From Adiantum capillus-veneris (taxonomy: Eukaryota; Streptophyta; Polypodiopsida; Polypodiales; Pteridaceae), in NCBI GenBank assembly GCA_014529385.2, contig CM043946.1:39563558-39627557 (forward strand): 64,000 nucleotides of DNA. The letters are read 5' to 3'. Each line of letters starts with the position of its first letter. Position 1 is the stretch's first letter. Shown here one piece after another: positions 58,121 through 64,000 of the stretch. The notes beneath the pieces were generated by a model. It did no database searches and had not been told where the DNA came from. It saw only the letters and a program-made list of their open reading frames with translations. Made by a program: the position numbers and the translations under genes.

Positions 58121-58142
58121 GATAATAAGCACACTTATTATC
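58121..58142. promoter_or_regulatory. Palindrome Q2 in B2 spacer
   Basis: Arms GATAATAAG and CTTATTATC around CACA, 308 bp after Q1. The same CACA centre occurs in B palindrome P3. Confidence 0.6.
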
Positions 58143-58868
58143 TAGCTTTGCAAACATTTGATAAATTGAACTTTGACTAACATGCACTTGTCGTATAGGC
58201 TGACTAAGTAGGTGTTAGCCCCGTTTTGAACTTGTTTTTTTGCTTTGAACTATTTTTCCCACTTGATCCTCTAAATTTGATGGTTTTTTCCCCGACCTTT
58301 GGTGGTGGTCATTTTCTTCAATCCCAAGCTTATGAGCATATCCCACAGGTCGTAGCCTCGTAGGGATTTTCCTTGCAAAGTTTGGTTCCATTTGGAGTAG
58401 ATTTGTGGCCGTAGGTAAAAAATGATGATTTGTGGCCCTCCGTGTCATTTTCTATTGCCATTGATTCCAACTGGTGTTTTCTTTCATTCCCATCAAGGCA
58501 CATTGTTTATAACTTTTATGGGACAGCCTCTTGTGAAGTCAAAACTTGATTCTGGCACTTGGAAAAATCTAGGCTTATTATCTATAGACCCCCCTAGACC
58601 TTGATGAGTCATTTAAGCATGTGGGATTGTTCTATATGCCTATGCTATGGCCCCCTTCAAGTTTGGTCAACTTTGGTGTACATGGCCATGAAAGTTCTAC
58701 TACTTTTTGGCCAGAAAACAACCAAAAAGATTGAAAATGGTAAAATTTATCAGCTTTTTTGATGATATTTACACTAATGACACACACCTAGGGGTTATCA
58801 TTTTACATTTTCTCCATTCTCTTTACTTAGAAGGGCATTTTCAATGGATTTTGCGGAAAAATCACACG

Positions 58869-59070
58869 TTAGCATGCACACACTTCAAACACTGTCCTTT
58901 TCCTAGTAAAATCCAAATGTTGGGATTCGTAGTCAGAATGCCTCCCAATTGAAGTCCTCTGGGAGTACGACAATGGATAGCTTCGGTAGTGTAGTGCATG
59001 GGTTGATAAGTTGTGTCTATGCATAGCCTTGATTGGCGCTACCGTACTCATGATGTCAATGCATTCCAAA
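58869..59070 (-). pseudogene. Element B2: tail of the second ORF
   Basis: MECIDIMSTVAPIKAMHRHN corresponds to B DLNCIDLQSMVEPTMAMHRH. The rest of the second ORF and the integrase C-terminus are missing: B 16500-18090 has no counterpart between here and 59100. Confidence 0.55.
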
Positions 59071-59700
59071 ACACTATGTTGTGCAAGAGAAGGTGCTTGA
59101 GCGGATTGCTCAAGGGTGCTTAAAGCACAAAGCTAAGTATTTTATTGTGTCCTCTGATAAGCCATTTGCTTGAGGATGATAGGGTGCGGATTTGTTATGG
59201 ATAACCATAAAACTATTCAATAAATTTTCTATCAAATTGTAGAGAAAGTGTGTCCTCAATTACTCATGAGCTCAATAGGAAGTTCGTATTGTGTGAATGT
59301 ACATTCATATAAGAATGCAACCATGGTTCGTGCATCCTTCTTTCTAGTGAACTGTTGCTTCAGTCCACTTGGTCATGTAATTTGTGGCCACAATAATATA
59401 TTGTGCTTGAGTCTTATAAGTTGGTGGCTAGCCATATATGACCAACAAAGTCAATACCCCACTTAGCAAATGCTCTTGCTTCCATCATTGGTTGTAGTGG
59501 CATACTATCCATTCTATTTAGCATTTCAGCTCTTTGACAAGAGTGACATCTCTTGACAACATCTGAAAACAGAGTCTGCCACCATATGTCAGTCATCAAA
59601 ATTGCCCTAGCTGTAGTCTCATAAGAAAAATGGCCCCTCTCTAGATGTACATGTGCTTGTTCCAACATAGGAATATCCTCGCCTTCATTAGCACATAGTC
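59071..59700 (-). pseudogene. Element B2: integrase
   Basis: The ORF 59668-59414 shows the zinc-binding site HLERGHFSYETTARAIL and CHSCQRAEM, then the core start FAKWGIDFVGHIW. It matches B at 18700-18480. The downstream core is broken and the C-terminal part deleted. Confidence 0.75.
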
Positions 59701-60095
59701 TTAGTTGTTACCCCTTTCCTCGCCTGTCGAGCTATTGGCTAATCATGGTGTAATTTGCAGCTTTTGTTTCAATTGCTCTTTGTTTGCGTTTACTCATGTC
59801 TTCAGGGAATTTCCTGTTTGTAGAAATCATCTTAATTGAGAATAGATATGCATCTAGCAAATCACCATCAACTCCCTTGAGAGGTTCCCTTGAGATGATC
59901 CTTGATAAGTGATCAACTCTCTGATGTGTGGTTCTCTTTTTAATAACCATGATAAATCAAACTTCAATAAGATGGTGAACCATCTTACGATTTGTCATGT
60001 GTTAGATGGTTTGTTGATGAGATAAAGCAGTGCTTGGTGGTCTACGAAGAAGAAAAACTTATTTTCCAATAGGTAGTGCCTAAACTATGTTGACA
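59701..60095 (-). pseudogene. Element B2: RNase H, truncated
   Basis: The ORF 59950-59732 (RVDHLSRIISREPLKGVDGD, FPEDMSKRKQRAIETKA) is the end of RNase H and the start of integrase. 60000-60095 is similar to B 19455-19560. It stops abruptly where plus-strand Gypsy sequence starts. Confidence 0.7.
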
Positions 60096-60556
60096 CTCAT
60101 AGGAGACCTCTCACCTTTAAGAACAAGTTTACCTTGAAGTGTCTAAAAAATTAAAAAACTATGAAAAGTGGACTATGTCCAAAGTTATCTCCTAGGTATT
60201 GTGGTCCATACTCACTACTTAAGAAAAACTACAATTACCAGAGACAAGTGGAATCCACCCTGTTTTTCATGTTAGTAGGCTTAAGAAAAGACTTTGGCAT
60301 TCTAATAATTTGATTGTAGATTATCAGATTCTAGAGCTCATAGTAGATACTTAATCTCTTTCTCATGAGCCTAAGAAAATACTAGACACTTGAGAAAAGA
60401 CAATTAAACATGTAATATATAAAAAGTGTTTGGTCAAATGGAAAGATTCTTATGTACAAATACCTACAAGGGCTCAATTAAGCACTCTCCAAAAAAGGTT
60501 CCCCAACTTTAGGACTATTCCTTCTGATGCAATTTTCAAGGACAAAAATTATTTTT
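60096..60556 (+). pseudogene. Element H: 3' end of Gypsy integrase
   Basis: Plus strand: DTHRRPLTFKNKF, KLSPRYCGPYSLLKK (GPY/F type), LPETSGIHPVFHVSRLKKRL, then a degenerate chromodomain-like tail ending near FRTIPSDAIFKDKNYF. Several stops; 5' truncated at the junction with B2. Confidence 0.75.
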
Positions 60557-60569
60557 AAGGGGGAAGGAA
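60557..60569 (+). other. Element H: polypurine tract
   Basis: AAGGGGGAAGGAA before TGTGACGTATCC. Confidence 0.75.
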
Positions 60570-61442
60570 TGTGACGTATCCTATACTTTGGGGCACATGC
60601 ATGGTACATTATGATCTAGGGGCCATGGACAAGCTGGTCATGGCGTTTAGGAGTGGGAGCACTCTTTTAGAATAAAAAGTGAAGGTAAAGACTTAATCCA
60701 AGTTTCAACTACGCATGTGAATTACCCATGCCAGGATGGTAGTGCACAATTCCATGAAGGGGAAGTGGGGTGGATGCTTAGGGGTGTGGGTATGTGTGTG
60801 TGTGTTGGGGGGGGGGGGGGGGGGGGGATGAGCCAAGCTTGCCATACCCAGGTGTGTGTGAGCTCCAAGGTCTTCATGATTTGCTTTTATTTTTTACACA
60901 TAATGACAATTTTAATTCCCTAGTGGTCTTAGTTCTAATGGAGGACTTGTTGTGGTTCCGAATTAACTTTACCATTTGATCCTAGTGGGTGTATAGATTA
61001 CCTAGAGCAAGGAGGAACTCATGCTAACAGTGTACTATGGAGACTTTATCTTATGCCAAACGATCCAAGTGAACCTTATGATATTAATGATCTATTGCAG
61101 TTGATCTTTATGGTAGATGATCCAGGATATCATTTTGAGCATAATTTATGGTAATTTATCAATATGATTTGTGAAGTAGAAAATTTACTCATTATTGGAT
61201 GCTTATGTTATGTTGATCGATAAATTTTTTTAATTTCCTTTTGATTTTGGAGGAGTTTTTACTTACCATAGGACCAAGACTAGGTGCCTAAGAACATCGT
61301 GGACATGATTGGCCATTTATAGAACTAATACTTGAAAATTTCATTGAAGTTGGAACATGCAAGAGGATGTGCAAGTTCAGAGGGGGTGAATGCCATGTCA
61401 TTTTGTTGGCACCGTGAGAAAATAAAAATTCGAATAGCATAA
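60570..61442 (+). repeat. Element H: probable 3' LTR (right end not defined)
   Basis: Starts TGTGACGTATCC right after the polypurine tract. There is no second LTR to define its end. A G21 run lies at 60807-60827. Confidence 0.5.
60807..60827. repeat. G21 homopolymer
   Basis: 21 consecutive G after a (TG)n run. It may be an error-prone site in the assembly. Confidence 0.85.
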
Positions 61443-61895
61443 ATGCAATCGTGTAGAGTTGTGCACTTCAATGCTTGGTGTGTGTGCAAGATGCATCTAC
61501 TTAACGATGATTATAATGAAAATTATGTGGCAAAAAATGTTAACCATTTGGAATTTGACTTTCTAGATCAAGCTCGATTTTATCAAGGTCCAATCAGATC
61601 TAGAGTGGGGTTGATATGGCCAAATATGCTCTACTTATGTGACTCTCATGGTTTTTGTAAAGTTATGGATGCATGCCCACTTGGAGAAATGATTGGAGTA
61701 AATGTTGAAGTGATGACCAAAATTGTGCTCTTGATTGTGGACATGAAGTGTGGGGTCCAATCGGGACTTTCAAGGTCTCATTTGGATGCAATACGATTCT
61801 TTAATGGCCAAGGGGTGGTGTTTCGGTTGAAAGGGGGAAGACACCACATGTCACCACTTGATGAGCCTAGAAACCCATATGGGGTTGCAAGATAG
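61443..61895 (+). other. 150-codon ORF of unknown status
   Basis: Open for 150 codons (MQSCRVVHFNAWCVCKMHLL start; YGVAR end). No recognised domain and no neighbouring partner. It could be an old Gypsy gag/protease remnant, since a plus-strand RT fragment follows 230 bp later, or chance. Confidence 0.25.
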
Positions 61896-62119
61896 TAATT
61901 TTTGGGGTCTATAAGATATAATGTGAAGGATTTATAGGCATCACAAGGGTTTCATGGAGCTTGGAGCTATGAGCGATGGCAGACTTTGTCATTGTCCTCA
62001 TAGTGGCTTGCAAACATATACACCACACTATCTACTGGTGACACTGCCAATCACATTGGTAGCACTATTGTTTGTAGGGAGTCCATTGATTATAGAGTAC
62101 TGACATGGTGCATGGTAGC

Positions 62120-63230
62120 CAACTTATAAGTAAGCTCCTTATAATATAAGTCACAAGGAAGCCAAGGAGGTTGAGTGGCAACTTTTTGACTACTTCCGTT
62201 GTGGTTTCATTCAACCAAGTTCTTCACCATGGGTGGCACCAATTTTATTTTAAAAAAAGGATGGATCCATGCCTAGATAGACTATTGTGCCTTGAACATA
62301 GTGAGCATTAAGAGCAAGTATCCTATCTCAAGGATGGGTGAGTTATTTGATCAGCTTAAGGGATCTTGGTATTTCTCTAAGAGAGATTTATGCGTCAGCT
62401 ATCATCAAGTTCAGCAGATATTCCAAAGGATGCTTTCCATATAAGATCTAGGAATTGCAAGTTCTTAGTTATGCCTTTTGGTTTAACTAACTCTTTAGCC
62501 ACTTCCATGACCACGATGGATGATATGTTACGACCACATCCAAGGAATCATTGTTTTCCTAGATGAAATTTTGTTCTATAGTGCTACTAAAGAAGAGCAT
62601 GTAAGGAACCTCAAATTGGTGTTCAATCTACAACAAGAGGACAAGTTTTATGCAAAGCTCAGAGTGTAATTTTCTACAAACCAAAATCAACTACTTGGGA
62701 CATGTTATCTTTATGCTAGTCTTCAAATGGATCCAACCAAGTTTGATGTGATTTTATAATGGCCTCATCCATTATAAATCACATCATAATTCTAGGTACA
62801 ACAAGGTATTACCATAAACGCGCCAACAATTATGCTAAGACAGCAGTTCCTATGATGAACCAATTGAAGAATCAAGGCAAGGCTTTCAATCGCTGCGAAG
62901 AGCAAAAAGCTAAAGGTAGCTTTGACTACGACACCCATTCTAGCTATTGTTGATCCTCTCAAACTGTTTGTACTTGATATGAATGCAGGTAACAAAGCTG
63001 TAGGTGCAATATTACAATAATAAATATGAGCTATTTCTTTTAAAAGAAAGAATAAATAGTCTACCCAACAAGATTACTTTGCTTATGAGTGCAAGCTTCA
63101 TGCAATCTTAAATTGCATTGAACACGTTGTTGGTAACCTTAGAGGACATTCTTGAGGAAAAAATCTTTGTTATCATGTAAATTGCAAGAGTTGACACACT
63201 ACATGCTCAAAGACATGGTTCTAAGTATGT
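62120..63230 (+). pseudogene. Decayed Gypsy RT and RNase H, plus strand
   Basis: EAKEVEWQLFDYFRCGFIQP and SSPWVAPILF are RT fingers; ELQVLSYAFWFN corresponds to the MPFGLTN region; RYNKVLP-type thumb near 62800; QQDYFAYECKLHAILNCIEH near 63069-63130 is RNase H. Stops occur every few residues and the catalytic Asp box is not readable. Confidence 0.7.
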
Positions 63231-63351
63231 TTCTGAGTAGCCATAGAAAGAGATTAAGAAGGGTGGGTTGAGGAAGTTTCTTCGTTGATAGCAACATTGT
63301 CATTAAAACTTAAAGAAAAACTATGCTACTTAAACTATGAACCATGCTCTA

Positions 63352-63660
63352 CTAAGGAGCACATCTACATAACTCATGCCTCACTTGGAAATCCAAGTGC
63401 ATGAGATGTCCTTGAATTTCCACAAGAAGATTCTTAACCTCTATATCCCACACCTCCTTAGTCGGCCAAGTCATAAGAGAAAAAACATAGTGGTGTGAGC
63501 TTGGAGTCTCTGGTAAATTAAGCTTCTTGATTAGCTTATAATTCAAGAAATTTTTCATGGCACCATCATCAATTAGTACACCTTGAAAAGTTCCATGCAT
63601 ACATACGAGCACATGAGGTTCGAGGAAAGGTTTCCCTGCAAAGCAATAGTCAAGCAACAC
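63352..63660 (-). pseudogene. Gypsy protease fragment, minus strand
   Basis: HVLVCMHGTFQGVLIDDGAM, then NFLNYKLIKKLNLPET, has the shape of a plant Gypsy retropepsin (ALIDGGATHNFI-type), with D-D-G-A at the active site. 102 codons; no other part of this element in sight. Confidence 0.6.
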
Positions 63661-63699
63661 TCATGAAGATCCTTCATGTGAGCAACCTCCACCTGAAGG

Positions 63700-63960
63700 T
63701 ACTTGGAAGAGGAGTTAAAGGGTAGTAACTAAACCATCTTTCCTTCCCCCAATATGATAGCAGCACTCCCAAGTGAGAACATAAATACATTGGTATATTA
63801 TTGATCAGATAAACTACCATCCCAATCTGCATTTATGTAATCATAGAGCTGCATCTATGTACTTACCCCATAAAAGTGTGCATAATCTAATGCAGCACTC
63901 ACATAGCACAATCTGCATCTCATTGCTCCAAATGTGGCTCTTGGGAAATTACATAAACTA
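63700..63960 (-). pseudogene. Copia RNase H fragment, minus strand
   Basis: The minus strand shows ALDYAHFYGV, then YINADWDGSLSDQ, then YTNVFMFSLGSAAIIWGKED, with frame breaks: the start of Copia RNase H (usually TDADWAGS and TSGYVFSLGSG). Confidence 0.65.
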
Positions 63961-64000
63961 GCTCTCAGGACCAATTGTATAGAAATTATTTGATTGTGAG
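63961..64000. other. Right window edge
   Basis: Nothing recognised. Confidence 0.3.

Larger units (their letters stand above)
57431..58865 (-). other. Element B2: non-coding spacer with palindromes
   Basis: Homologue of B 14180-16335 with no gene. It contains palindromes Q1 and Q2 and a half-site near 58573 (GGCTTATTATCT). Confidence 0.6.

Noticed and set aside
63352-63660. Protease-like fragment as part of B2
   Set aside because: It does not match B protease in sequence or active-site surroundings, and Copia sequence lies on its right.

Overview
This is plant nuclear DNA made almost entirely of LTR retrotransposons inserted into one another. Evidence for a land plant: both Ty3/Gypsy types typical of plants (a chromodomain-type integrase tail, and long-gag elements primed by a tRNA-Asp-like site), Ty1/Copia elements primed by initiator tRNA-Met, long (CT)n tracts, and a broken fragment of a plastid-type 3-oxoacyl-ACP synthase I (KAS I) gene. 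The density suggests a large, repeat-rich genome; I cannot name the species. I see no intact host gene, rRNA, tRNA or CRISPR array.

Layout. (A) 1-7195, minus strand: 5' half of a Gypsy element (LTR, PBS, 993-residue gag, protease, start of RT) running off the left edge. (B2) 7562-about 60095, minus strand: an old Gypsy shell split by later insertions. Its pieces are 3' LTR 7562-8432, coding 8447-9203, 9913-9950, 23336-24102, 38428-39055 and 57104-60095. Its passengers are a fold-back LTR derivative (9204-9907, TSD TCTGA); element B (9951-23330, minus, same superfamily as B2); element C (24103-38427, plus, chromovirus-like) carrying Copia element D (31003-36353, plus); and element E (39056-57103, plus, short LTRs and no recognised retroelement ORFs). 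E carries Copia F (42778-52048, minus), which carries Copia G (46277-50536, plus, TSD CTTTC), and also a solo D-family LTR (54274-54978, TSD CAATT) and the KAS I fragment. To the right, 60095-64000 is a patchwork of decayed Gypsy and Copia pieces.

How the parts work together. Each unit has or had the retroelement set: LTR promoter, tRNA primer site, gag, protease, integrase, RT/RNase H and polypurine tract. Every coding unit is broken by stops, frameshifts or deletions except A gag, so I infer a graveyard with G the youngest resident (3 differences in 192 bp between its LTRs).

Most interesting: the B/B2 family carries a large extra sense-strand gene between integrase and 3' LTR. It is conserved at protein level between the two copies and I cannot assign it. 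The spacer before it holds palindromes 285-308 bp apart whose two arms differ between B and B2 in a matched way. Element E looks like a non-autonomous retroelement around a host gene fragment.
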